Shown: positions 45,686 through 54,091 of the stretch, piece after piece | How positions within the stretch are numbered: the stretch's first letter is position 1 | How the letters are laid out: each line of letters begins with the position of its first letter | DNA from: an uncultured Lachnospira sp. | GTDB taxonomy: Bacteria; Bacillota; Clostridia; Lachnospirales; Lachnospiraceae | DNA: 64,000 bases | Reading direction: 5' to 3' | NCBI GenBank assembly: GCA_944381165.1 | Contig: CALWKC010000001.1 | Coordinates: forward strand, 1-64,000 | The notes under the pieces: generated by a model | What the model saw: only the letters and a program-made list of their open reading frames with translations | Told to the model about the DNA's origin: nothing | The model's database searches: none | Translations under genes and position numbers: made by a program

Positions 45686-46984
45686 ATGAGAATTGTTAAA
45701 TTGACAGAGGAAAGCAAGACAAATATTCTTGAGAATCTTTTGAAGAGAAGTCCTAACAGCTATGGTCAGTTTGAGCAGGCTGTCGCTGAAATACTTGAAA
45801 ATGTAAAGGCTGATGGGGATAAGGCTTTATTTGAATACACAAAAAATTTTGACAAGGCTGATATAAATGAACAGAACATTGTCGTTACACAGGAAGAGAT
45901 TGACGAGGCTTATGCACAGGTGGACGAAAAGCTGCTGGCAGTTATAAGAAAGTCGCTTGTCAATATACGTGATTATCACGCGAAGCAGAAGCAGTACAGC
46001 TGGTTTGACTCAAAGCCCGACGGAACAATTCTCGGACAGAAGGTGAGTGCGCTCTCAAGAGTCGGAGTTTATGTTCCGGGCGGAAAGGCTGCATATCCTT
46101 CGTCAGTGCTTATGAACGTAATGCCGGCAAAGGTTGCGGGCGTTGAGCAGATTATTATGTGTACTCCTCCAGACAGGAACGGAAAGGTCTATCCTACGAC
46201 GCTTGTGGCGGCAAAGGAGGCTGGTGTTGACGTAATATATAAGGCGGGCGGAGCTCAGGCAATCGCGGCTATGGCGTACGGAACTGCTTCAGTTCCGAAG
46301 GTTGACAAGATTGTCGGTCCCGGAAATATATACGTAGCTCTTGCAAAGAAGGCTGTGTTCGGATACGTGAGCATCGATTCTGTGGCAGGTCCGAGTGAAA
46401 TTCTGGTTATCGCCGACGAGACGGCAAACCCGAGATATGTTGCGGCTGATCTTCTGTCGCAGGCGGAGCACGACGAGATGGCTTCGGCAATTCTCGTGAC
46501 TACAAGCGATAAATTGGCAGAGCAGGTTTCATCACAGATTGATGAGTTTCTCACACAGCTTTCAAGACGTGAAATCATTCAGAAATCTCTCGACAATTAT
46601 GGATATATCCTTGTGGCAAAATCTATTGATGAGGCTGTTGAGGTTGCAAATGAAATAGCATCTGAACATCTTGAAATTGTGACCAAAGACCCGTTTGGAG
46701 TTATGACAAAGATTAAAAATGCAGGCGCTATTTTCCTCGGCGAATACAGCTCAGAGCCGCTTGGGGATTATTTTGCGGGACCTAACCATGTTCTGCCGAC
46801 AAACGGAACGGCTAAGTTTTTCTCTCCGCTCGGAGTTGACGATTTTATTAAAAAATCAAGCATTATTTCATATTCAAGAGAAGCTCTTGAGCCTGTTCAC
46901 AATGATATTGAAACTTTTGCAAAAGCAGAGCAGCTTACTGCACACGCAAATTCAATCCATGTTCGATTTGAGGGAGGAAAATAA
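45686..46984 (+). CDS. hisD: Histidinol dehydrogenase
   Basis: Last two oxidations from histidinol to histidine, zinc- and NAD-dependent. The 432-residue product shows VGVYVPGGKAAYPSSVLMN, VDKIVGPGNIYVALAK and the zinc region LSQAEHDEMASA; conserved LPTNGTAKF... near the C-terminus. GGAGG precedes ATG. hisB starts immediately after the stop. Confidence 0.98.
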   Translation: MRIVKLTEESKTNILENLLKRSPNSYGQFEQAVAEILENVKADGDKALFEYTKNFDKADINEQNIVVTQEEIDEAYAQVDEKLLAVIRKSLVNIRDYHAKQKQYSWFDSKPDGTILGQKVSALSRVGVYVPGGKAAYPSSVLMNVMPAKVAGVEQIIMCTPPDRNGKVYPTTLVAAKEAGVDVIYKAGGAQAIAAMAYGTASVPKVDKIVGPGNIYVALAKKAVFGYVSIDSVAGPSEILVIADETANPRYVAADLLSQAEHDEMASAILVTTSDKLAEQVSSQIDEFLTQLSRREIIQKSLDNYGYILVAKSIDEAVEVANEIASEHLEIVTKDPFGVMTKIKNAGAIFLGEYSSEPLGDYFAGPNHVLPTNGTAKFFSPLGVDDFIKKSSIISYSREALEPVHNDIETFAKAEQLTAHANSIHVRFEGGK

Positions 46985-47584
46985 ATGTCTGAAAAAATAA
47001 TCCGTCAGGCTGAAATCAGCCGCAGAACAAAAGAGACAGATATAACAATGAAGCTTGTTCTGGATGGAAGCGGTGAAGCCGATATAGACACCGGAATTGG
47101 TTTTTTTGACCATATGCTGACAAGCTTTGCAAAGCACGGTCTGTTTGATTTAAAGCTGAAGGTTGCGGGAGACCTTATTGTTGATTGTCATCATACGATA
47201 GAGGACGTGGGAATTGTTTTGGGCGAGGCTGTTAAGAAGGCGGTCGGTGACAAAAAGGCTGTTCGCCGTTACGGCGATATTATTCTGCCGATGGATGAGG
47301 CGCTTATCATGTGCGCAATAGATTTATCAGGCAGGCCTTATCTTGTGTTTGACGGAAGTTTTACTTCAGACAGAGTAGGATATTTTGACACGCAGATGGT
47401 AAGAGAATTTTTTTATGCTGTGTCTTACAGCGCGGCAATGAATCTTCATATCCGTCAGATAAGCGGAGAAAATGACCACCATATTATAGAGGGAATGTTT
47501 AAGGCTTTTGCGAAGGCATTGGATGAAGCAACGCTCACTGATCCAAGAATAAAATCTGTACTCTCTACAAAGGGAACTCTTTAG
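46985..47584 (+). CDS. hisB: Imidazoleglycerol-phosphate dehydratase
   Basis: A 199-residue monofunctional dehydratase (no phosphatase domain). The manganese-binding motifs GFFDHMLTSFAKHG and CHHTIEDVGIVLGEA, and later DHHIIEGMFKAFAKAL, are complete. It abuts hisD without spacing; the ribosome binding site GAGGGAGG lies in the end of hisD. hisH, which often follows, is missing; the 90-base gap to hisA contains only a purine-rich ribosome binding region. Confidence 0.97.
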   Translation: MSEKIIRQAEISRRTKETDITMKLVLDGSGEADIDTGIGFFDHMLTSFAKHGLFDLKLKVAGDLIVDCHHTIEDVGIVLGEAVKKAVGDKKAVRRYGDIILPMDEALIMCAIDLSGRPYLVFDGSFTSDRVGYFDTQMVREFFYAVSYSAAMNLHIRQISGENDHHIIEGMFKAFAKALDEATLTDPRIKSVLSTKGTL

Positions 47585-47674
47585 AAATTATAAAATACTT
47601 CATTAACAGTCTTATTACAGGCTGGTTATATAAATTAAGCAAACTGTGCCGCAGGAGGCGGTGAAAGGGGAATT

Positions 47675-48394
47675 ATGAGACTTTATCCTGCTATTGATAT
47701 TAAGGACGGGCAGTGTGTCCGCTTAAAGAAAGGTCTTTTTAACGAGGTTACCGTTTATTCGGACAAGCCTTATGAAATCGCAAAAAGCTTTGAGGCTGAC
47801 GGCGCAAAGTTTATACATACGGTAGATTTGGACGGAGCGCGCGGCGGAAGCTCCGTAAATGCGGCGGCGATAGAAAAAATAGTGAACAGTGTATCTGTTC
47901 CTGTACAGCTTGGCGGCGGAATACGCACGCTTGAAAATATACAGGAAGTGCTTGATCTGGGCGTATACCGTGTGATAATCGGCACAAAGGCAGTCGAAAA
48001 TCCTGAATTTATACGCGAGGCAATAGATAAATTCGGGGCTGAGCATATTGTCGTTGGCGTAGACGCCAAAGACGGAATGGTTGCTGTTGAAGGCTGGGAA
48101 AAGGTCAGTGACAAAACTGCCGTTGCTCTTGCGCTGGCAATGAAGGAAATGGGCGTAAAGACTATTGTATATACAGATATTTCAAGAGACGGGATGCTGT
48201 CCGGACCTAATATTGAGCAGACAAAATTTTTGTCAGACAAAACCGGAATTGATATTATCGCTTCAGGCGGAATGTCATGTATGGAAGATTTAAGAAATGT
48301 TTATAAAGCGGGAATTCATGGCGCGATTATGGGAAAGGCGCTTTATGAAAAAAAGATTATACTCAGAGAAGCCGTGGCGGAATTTGAAAAGTAG
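47675..48394 (+). CDS. hisA: ProFAR isomerase HisA
   Basis: A 239-residue TIM barrel. Catalytic Asp8 in LYPAIDIKDGQCVRL and Asp near 128 in YTDISRDGM are both present, as are the phosphate-binding GGGIRTLE and ASGGM loops. So HisA is active, unlike the degenerate barrel in the next gene. Confidence 0.97.
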   Translation: MRLYPAIDIKDGQCVRLKKGLFNEVTVYSDKPYEIAKSFEADGAKFIHTVDLDGARGGSSVNAAAIEKIVNSVSVPVQLGGGIRTLENIQEVLDLGVYRVIIGTKAVENPEFIREAIDKFGAEHIVVGVDAKDGMVAVEGWEKVSDKTAVALALAMKEMGVKTIVYTDISRDGMLSGPNIEQTKFLSDKTGIDIIASGGMSCMEDLRNVYKAGIHGAIMGKALYEKKIILREAVAEFEK

Positions 48395-48422
48395 AGGCTG
48401 AACGAAAGGAGAAAGGCTTAAG

Positions 48423-49694
48423 ATGTCTTATAAAAAACTCATTCCAATAATTTATTTGAAAGATACCTTTGCGTACAGTGACGAGGCCTGTACTAAGCTT
48501 ACAGGTGAGGATGCGTTCGCTGTTGCCTGCCGTTTCAGTGAAAACGGAGCCGATGAGATTATTATAATGGATTTATCTTACGATGATGCGTCTCACGATG
48601 AGGCTGTCGGTGTTATAAGAAAAATCACTAAAGCGATAGACACTCCTGTGATTGCCGGAGGAAATGTAAAGCGGGTTGAGGATGTAAAAAAATATCTCTA
48701 CGCCGGGGCAAGAATTGCTCTGCTTGACGAAGCGAGAGAGTCAAACATGCTGATGATGAAAGAAGTATCCGACCGTTTCGGAAAGGATAAAATTGGTCTC
48801 ATTTACAGCGGTTATGACAAGGATGTTATCCAGATGTCGAAAGATAACGAATTGTCTGTCATTTTTATGAAAGAAAGTGTTGATTATAAGAATGAATTGA
48901 AGAATTTTGCAGGAATTCCTGCAATTATTGAGACTTCTATTCTTTTCGACGATATAATTGCTCTTGATGGAGTAGAGGGAATTTCCGGACAGATTATAAG
49001 CAATATGGATTATGATTTTATGAAGAAAAAGCATGAGCTTTCAAATAAGGGAATTTCTATGAACACCTTCCAGAGTTCAATTCCTTTTTCTGATTTCAAG
49101 TTAAACAGCGACGGACTTATTCCTGTCGTCGTTCAGGACTATAAAACCGATGAAGTTCTAATGGTTGCATATATGAACGAAGAGGCGTACAAGCTTACTA
49201 TTGAGACGGGAAGAATGACATATTTCAGCCGAAGCCGTCAGGAAATCTGGGTTAAGGGGCTTACCTCAGGACATTTTCAGTATGTGCGTTCCATAGAAAT
49301 CGACTGTGACAATGATACTCTTCTGGCGAAGGTAAAGCAGATAGGAGCGGCATGTCATACGGGAAACAGGAGCTGTTTTTACCGCAATCTTATCTCAACC
49401 GAGTACGCACAGACAAACCCGCTTAAGGTTTTCAACGATGTGATGAGTGTCATTGAGAACAGGAAGCTTCATCCAAAGGAAGGCTCTTACACAAATTATC
49501 TTTTTGATAAGGGAATTGATAAAATCCTTAAAAAATGCGGCGAGGAGGCGGCAGAGATTATTATTGCAGCAAAAAATCCCGACCCTGAGGAGATTAAGTA
49601 TGAAATTTCGGATTTTCTTTATCATGTAATGGTGCTTATGGTATTGAAGGGCATCACATGGGAGGATATTGTAAAAGAGCTTGCAAACAGGTAA
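48423..49694 (+). CDS. hisIE: HisIE with an extra N-terminal HisF-like pseudobarrel
   Basis: A 423-residue fusion. Residues 1 to about 205 resemble a HisA/HisF barrel ([32 protein letters not shown]), but the two catalytic aspartates of HisF correspond to Tyr11 and Tyr128 by eye alignment. Residues about 220-320 are phosphoribosyl-AMP cyclohydrolase (metal ligands in [10 protein letters not shown], Cys in [11 protein letters not shown]). Residues about 335-423 are phosphoribosyl-ATP pyrophosphatase ([12 protein letters not shown]). HisI and HisE parts look intact and catalyse steps 2 and 3. The barrel may be structural or may bind the HisA/HisF substrate. hisF, hisH and hisC are not in the window. 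Confidence 0.88.
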   Translation: MSYKKLIPIIYLKDTFAYSDEACTKLTGEDAFAVACRFSENGADEIIIMDLSYDDASHDEAVGVIRKITKAIDTPVIAGGNVKRVEDVKKYLYAGARIALLDEARESNMLMMKEVSDRFGKDKIGLIYSGYDKDVIQMSKDNELSVIFMKESVDYKNELKNFAGIPAIIETSILFDDIIALDGVEGISGQIISNMDYDFMKKKHELSNKGISMNTFQSSIPFSDFKLNSDGLIPVVVQDYKTDEVLMVAYMNEEAYKLTIETGRMTYFSRSRQEIWVKGLTSGHFQYVRSIEIDCDNDTLLAKVKQIGAACHTGNRSCFYRNLISTEYAQTNPLKVFNDVMSVIENRKLHPKEGSYTNYLFDKGIDKILKKCGEEAAEIIIAAKNPDPEEIKYEISDFLYHVMVLMVLKGITWEDIVKELANR

Positions 49695-49698
49695 GATT

Positions 49699-50898
49699 AT
49701 GAGTGCAAAATATATTATTACACATATAGATAACAGACTGGTTGCTGCCGAATACAGCGATGGCAGATGCGTAGGGCTTAATATAGTAAGCCCTGCGTGT
49801 ATTATCGGAAATATTTATGCCGGGCGCGTTGAGAATGTAGTTAAAAATATTAATTGTGCCTTTGTTGAAATTCAAAAGGGTGTAAAATGCTATTACCCGT
49901 TGGATGAAAACACAGGGCACATTTTTTTAAATCCAAAGAATAACACTTCGGTAAACCAGGGCGATGCCGTTCTTGTTCAGGTTATAAAAGAAGCAGTAAA
50001 GACAAAACCTCCTACGGTCACAGGAAAGATTTCACTTACCGGTAAGTATGTAGTTCTGTCAACCGACATTCGCGGGATAAATATTTCGTCAAAAACAAGA
50101 AAAGACGAGGTGTGTCTGGCTGTGCGTGAAATGCTGCTCGAAAATGTGCAGAGAGACGGTTTCGGCTTTATTGTCCGCACAAACTGTAAGGATTTACAAC
50201 GGGATAAGTTTGATGAGGTGCTTTCTGAGGCTCAAAGGCTGTCTGAAGAGTTTTTGTCAATACGAAAAAACGCGCAGTTTTGCCGGGCTCCGCAGCTTAT
50301 TTATCAGGAGCCGCCTGAATATATCAGCCGGATACTCAGCTTTCAAAATGATTATATAGACGAGATTATAACGGATGATAAGGAAATTTATGATAATATC
50401 AATAAATATATTCCCGCAGAAGACCTTAAAAAGGTCCGTTTGTATAAAGACGATATGTTTGCCCTGTATAAGCTGTATGATATAGAAAAACAGCTTCGGG
50501 ATGCCTTGTCAAAAAAAATCTGGCTGAAATGCGGCGGTTATATTGTGATTGAGCAGACGGAGGCGCTCACAAGCATTGACGTCAATTCAGGAAAATGCGT
50601 TTCAAAAAAATCCGGTGCAGAGGCTAAGGAGAATACCGTATACAGGGTAAACTGCGAAGCGGCTCAGGAAATTGCAAGGCAGCTGCGCATCAGAAATCTG
50701 TCCGGTATAATAATTATTGATTTTATCAATATGGACAGTGAGGAGCACAACGCGTCTCTGCTCTCGCAGCTTCGGGAATTATTCAGGGAGGACAGAATTA
50801 CAACCTCGCTTATTGATATTACAAAGCTGGGACTTGCAGAGGTGACAAGAAAGCGTACAGGAGAGACGCTTGCGGAGTCGATGAAATTACAAAATTAA
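49699..50898 (+). CDS. Ribonuclease E/G family protein without zinc-link
   Basis: A 399-residue endoribonuclease of the RNase G/E family. An N-terminal S1-like domain (IYAGRVENVVKNINCAFVEI, near 35-110), the 5'-sensor/RNase H-like region and the catalytic DNase-I-like part with TSIDVNSGK and GIIIIDFINMD are seen. The protein ends at TRKRTGETLAESMKLQN, just where other members continue to the CPxC zinc-link used for tetramer formation, so that motif is missing. ATG 49699 follows AGGTAAG. In clostridia this gene commonly leads into rplU; here two genes lie between. Confidence 0.88.
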   Translation: MSAKYIITHIDNRLVAAEYSDGRCVGLNIVSPACIIGNIYAGRVENVVKNINCAFVEIQKGVKCYYPLDENTGHIFLNPKNNTSVNQGDAVLVQVIKEAVKTKPPTVTGKISLTGKYVVLSTDIRGINISSKTRKDEVCLAVREMLLENVQRDGFGFIVRTNCKDLQRDKFDEVLSEAQRLSEEFLSIRKNAQFCRAPQLIYQEPPEYISRILSFQNDYIDEIITDDKEIYDNINKYIPAEDLKKVRLYKDDMFALYKLYDIEKQLRDALSKKIWLKCGGYIVIEQTEALTSIDVNSGKCVSKKSGAEAKENTVYRVNCEAAQEIARQLRIRNLSGIIIIDFINMDSEEHNASLLSQLRELFREDRITTSLIDITKLGLAEVTRKRTGETLAESMKLQN

Positions 50899-50959
50899 TT
50901 ATATATAAAAACCGGCTGGATATTTTAAAATTTATTTGATTGGAGACTGTATTTAAAGT

Positions 50960-51481
50960 ATGAAAGGTAATTTTCACAGCTTAAAATCAGATTATGTGCA
51001 GTTTTACGGAAAAATTTCGGCTTTTTTCAGAGCAAAGCCAATAAGAATGACTCTGCTGCGTATTATTTATAAGGCAGCGCCGCTTGCAGCGGCGTTTATG
51101 TATATAGCAATGCTTTTATATTGTTTTATATCAGGCAATTATATAAAACTGTTAAAATGTATTGTTATTCCCGCAGCTGCCTTTTTTCTTGTAACTGTTA
51201 TGAGAAAAATTCTGAATACAGAAAGACCGTACACCAGATATAAAATCAATCCGCTTATCCGTAAAGATAAGAAAGGAGAGTCATTTCCAAGCAGACACAC
51301 ATTATCCGCTGTTTTAATCACTATGACAGGTTTTTATGTATGGCCTCCGCTTGGATTGATTTTATCAGTTTTGTCGGTACTTCTGGGCGCTTCAAGGATA
51401 ATTGCGGGAGTTCACTTTCCTGGGGACGTCCTGGCTGCGGTGCTGATAGGAGCGGCGGCAGGAGCGCTTTTGTTTATTTGA
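50960..51481 (+). CDS. PAP2-family membrane phosphatase
   Basis: A 173-residue protein with four to five membrane segments and the three phosphatase motifs: RKILNTERPY (motif 1), PSRHT (motif 2, usual PSGH) and SRIIAGVHFPGD (motif 3) with the catalytic histidines. Likely an undecaprenyl-pyrophosphate or lipid phosphatase; the substrate is not known. It lies between rng-like and GH4 genes. Confidence 0.85.
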   Translation: MKGNFHSLKSDYVQFYGKISAFFRAKPIRMTLLRIIYKAAPLAAAFMYIAMLLYCFISGNYIKLLKCIVIPAAAFFLVTVMRKILNTERPYTRYKINPLIRKDKKGESFPSRHTLSAVLITMTGFYVWPPLGLILSVLSVLLGASRIIAGVHFPGDVLAAVLIGAAAGALLFI

Positions 51482-51498
51482 GAAATATGGAGGTGAGT

Positions 51499-52884
51499 AT
51501 GAATAAAAGAGATATTAAAATCGCCTATATTGGAGGTGGTTCAAAGCAGTGGGCAAGAGTATTCATGTTTGATCTTGCTCTGTGCTGTGACCTGACAGGT
51601 GAAATAGGTCTTTATGATATAGATTTGCCTGCCGCTGAAAGAAATCGTCAAATAGGAAACAGAATTAACGAAGCTCCAGAAACTGTGAGCAAATGGAATT
51701 ACGTTGTCTATGATAGTCTTGAAAACTGTCTGACTGGCGCTGATTTTGTTGTGATTTCCATTCTGCCCGGAACATTTGACGACATGCGTGTTGACGTTCA
51801 TTATCCTGAAAAATACGGGATTTATCAGAGTGTCGGTGACACTGCAGGTCCGGGAGGAGTTTTCAGGGCAATACGCACCGTACCTCTGTATGAAGAATTT
51901 GCCGACGCCATTTCACGCGTTTGTCCCGATGCATGGGTTATCAATTTTACAAATCCTATGAGCATCTGCACAAAGACACTGTATGATATTTTTCCTGATA
52001 TAAAGGCGTTCGGCTGCTGTCATGAGGTATTTCACACGCAGGACTTTCTGTGTGACGTATTAAAAGAATTTACAGGAATATCCGCAAAGCGAAATGAGCT
52101 CTACACCGAAGTATCGGGAATTAACCACTTTACATGGATTTCCGGAGCAAAATATAAAAATATTGAGATTTTTGATTATCTCCCGGAATTTATCTCAAGA
52201 CACTTTGATGAGGGACATTATGAGCACGGTCCGGCGGATTCTTATAAAACGGATACATTTGCATATGCAAACCGTGTTAAAATGGATATGTACAGACGCT
52301 ATGGCGTTTTGGGAGCGGCAGGAGACCGGCATCTTGCTGAATTTATGAATAACCGCTGGTATCTTGATAATCCGGAGCGGGTCGAATTCTGGAAATTTGC
52401 GCTCACGACGGTCGATTTCAGAGTAAAGCAGATGAATGAGCGCATTGAGGAATCTGTACATATGGCTGACAGGTCTGTGAATATTGAGGTTAAGAAGTCT
52501 GACGAGGAGGCTGTTGAGCTTATGCGCGGAGTGCTTGGTCTTACACAGAAAATCAGCAATGTCAATCTTCCGAATACCGGACAGGTGCCGTGGCTTCCAG
52601 AAGGAAGCATTGTCGAATCAAACGCCTTATTCAGCAATGACCGTGTCGTTCCGCTTATGACAAAGCCTCTGCCGGCGGCAGTACAGTCGCTGGTCAGAAG
52701 ATGCAGCGATAATATTGATATTCTTTATGAGGGCATCAAAAAGCGGGATAAGAATATTGTTTTTGAGTCATTTGTCAATCAGCCGCTTTGCAGCAGTCTT
52801 ACGCTTTTTGAGGCAAGACAGCTTTTCAATGAAATGTGTGATAAGCTTTGCAGCGGATTTTTTGTGAAAGAATTTAAAAAATAA
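51499..52884 (+). CDS. Glycoside hydrolase family 4, possibly alpha-galacturonidase
   Basis: A 461-residue NAD- and metal-dependent hydrolase. The nucleotide fold begins KIAYIGGGSKQW; INFTNPM, GCCHEVFHTQ (metal Cys/His) and GINHFTWI follow. The CCHEVF motif resembles LplD-type alpha-galacturonidases more than MelA or 6-phospho-glucosidases, from memory of family patterns. GGAGG before ATG 51499 excludes the longer frame. No sugar transporter is next to it, which leaves the substrate open. Confidence 0.85.
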   Translation: MNKRDIKIAYIGGGSKQWARVFMFDLALCCDLTGEIGLYDIDLPAAERNRQIGNRINEAPETVSKWNYVVYDSLENCLTGADFVVISILPGTFDDMRVDVHYPEKYGIYQSVGDTAGPGGVFRAIRTVPLYEEFADAISRVCPDAWVINFTNPMSICTKTLYDIFPDIKAFGCCHEVFHTQDFLCDVLKEFTGISAKRNELYTEVSGINHFTWISGAKYKNIEIFDYLPEFISRHFDEGHYEHGPADSYKTDTFAYANRVKMDMYRRYGVLGAAGDRHLAEFMNNRWYLDNPERVEFWKFALTTVDFRVKQMNERIEESVHMADRSVNIEVKKSDEEAVELMRGVLGLTQKISNVNLPNTGQVPWLPEGSIVESNALFSNDRVVPLMTKPLPAAVQSLVRRCSDNIDILYEGIKKRDKNIVFESFVNQPLCSSLTLFEARQLFNEMCDKLCSGFFVKEFKK

Positions 52885-52913
52885 TTGACAACTTTAACCT
52901 ATTGATATATTAT
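52885..52913 (+). promoter_or_regulatory. Promoter of the rplU operon
   Basis: TTGACA (52885-52890), 17-base spacer, TATTAT (52908-52913). The 80-base transcript leader before rplU may contain the L21 leader RNA known from Firmicutes; the fold was not verified. Confidence 0.75.
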
Positions 52914-53001
52914 ATTCTAGTGTGCCGCTCAGTTAGGATATAAGCAAAATAATTATTTATTTTCTCCAAAACTGGCGAGTATTTGATTTAGGAGGTGCCA
53001 T

Positions 53002-53310
53002 ATGTACGCAATTATAGCAACAGGTGGTAAACAGTACACAGTTTCTGAAGGCGACGTAATCAAAGTTGAAAAGCTTGGCGTGAACGCTGGTGACACTGTT
53101 ACATTTGACCAGGTTCTTTTCGTAAATGACGGAGAAGCTAAGGTTGGCGACCCAACAGTAGCTGGTGCTTCAGTTACAGCAAGCGTTGTTGAAGAAGGAA
53201 AAGACAGAAAGGTTATCGTTTACAAGTACAAGAGAAAGACTGGCTATCACAAGAAGAACGGTCATAGACAGCTTTTCACTAAGGTTAAGATTGAAAAGAT
53301 TAACGCTTAA
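53002..53310 (+). CDS. rplU: 50S ribosomal protein L21
   Basis: A 102-residue protein starting [20 protein letters not shown] and ending in the conserved [15 protein letters not shown] block. AGGAGG precedes ATG. First gene of the rplU-prp-rpmA group. Confidence 0.98.
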   Translation: MYAIIATGGKQYTVSEGDVIKVEKLGVNAGDTVTFDQVLFVNDGEAKVGDPTVAGASVTASVVEEGKDRKVIVYKYKRKTGYHKKNGHRQLFTKVKIEKINA

Positions 53311-53350
53311 TCAACGGCTTGTAATGTTTATTTAGAAAGGCATGGCTTAT

Positions 53351-53689
53351 ATGACACATGCTGTTATTTACAAGGCTCGCCGCAGCGGTGAGATTCTTGG
53401 ATTTAAAACCGAAGGACATGCCGGTTACTCCGAAGCGGGAAGCGACATTGTGTGTTCGGCTGTTTCAGTGCTTGTGATTAATACAATTAATGCTGTCGAT
53501 ATGTTTACCGATGCTGAGTTTGAAACACAGGCAGATGAGGATAATGCGGTGATTTATTTTATGCTTAAGCCTCATAATTCAGAGATTTCAAGTGAAGTTC
53601 GGGTGTTACTCAACGCGCTTGAGCTGGGGTTATCCCAGATTGCGTCAGGCAATCCCGAATATTTATCTATATCAATCGAGGAGGTGTAA
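53351..53689 (+). CDS. prp: Ribosomal-processing cysteine protease Prp
   Basis: A 112-residue protease that cuts the N-terminal extension of L27 in Firmicutes. The catalytic pair is seen in [19 protein letters not shown] (His23, Cys35). It lies between rplU and rpmA as usual. GAAAGG is 10 bases before ATG 53351; an ATG at 53342 is possible. The L27 encoded next has a matching cleavage site. Confidence 0.93.
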   Translation: MTHAVIYKARRSGEILGFKTEGHAGYSEAGSDIVCSAVSVLVINTINAVDMFTDAEFETQADEDNAVIYFMLKPHNSEISSEVRVLLNALELGLSQIASGNPEYLSISIEEV

Positions 53690-53694
53690 CTAAT

Positions 53695-53985
53695 ATGTTG
53701 AATTTGAACCTTCAGTTTTTCGCTCATAAAAAGGGTGTTGGTTCTACAAAGAACGGCAGAGATTCAGAGTCTAAGAGATTAGGCGCAAAGAGAGCTGACG
53801 GACAGTTCGTTCTCGCTGGCAATATTCTTTACAGACAGCGCGGAACAAAGATTCTTCCGGGTGTCAATGTTGGCCGCGGCGGCGATGATACATTATTCGC
53901 ACTTGTTGACGGAACTGTTAAGTTCGAAAGAAAGGGCAGAGATAAGAAGCAGGTTTCTGTTTATCCTGTTGCTTCTAACGAATAA
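53695..53985 (+). CDS. rpmA: 50S ribosomal protein L27 with cleavable extension
   Basis: A 96-residue L27 starting [20 protein letters not shown]. The first nine residues (MLNLNLQFF) are the Firmicutes-type extension removed by Prp before AHKKG. The mature N-terminus reaches the peptidyl-transferase centre. GGAGG precedes ATG. Confidence 0.98.
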   Translation: MLNLNLQFFAHKKGVGSTKNGRDSESKRLGAKRADGQFVLAGNILYRQRGTKILPGVNVGRGGDDTLFALVDGTVKFERKGRDKKQVSVYPVASNE

Positions 53986-53998
53986 TTTTGGTTTACTT

Positions 53999-54030
53999 AA
54001 GCTCCAAGTCTTCGGATTTGGAGCTTTTTT
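53999..54030 (+). terminator. Terminator after rpmA (UUCG loop)
   Basis: AAGCTCCAAGTC and GATTTGGAGCTT form a 12-pair stem closed by TTCG and followed by T's. Confidence 0.9.
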
Positions 54031-54045
54031 GCCTTATAGGAAATT

Positions 54046-54074
54046 AAAGTGTGCACTCAGCGCACACTTTTTTA
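54046..54074 (+). terminator. Second terminator before obgE
   Basis: AAAGTGTGC (54046-54054) pairs with GCACACTTT (54062-54070), followed by TTTT, only 18 bases before the obgE start codon. No promoter is visible between the terminators and obgE. Confidence 0.75.
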
Positions 54075-54091
54075 TACAGGTGGAGGATTTT

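Noticed and set aside
53861..54091. N-terminal extension of obgE
   Set aside because: It would run through rpmA and two terminators; GGAGG at 54082-54086 and the family N-terminus MFADRARIF fix the start at 54092.
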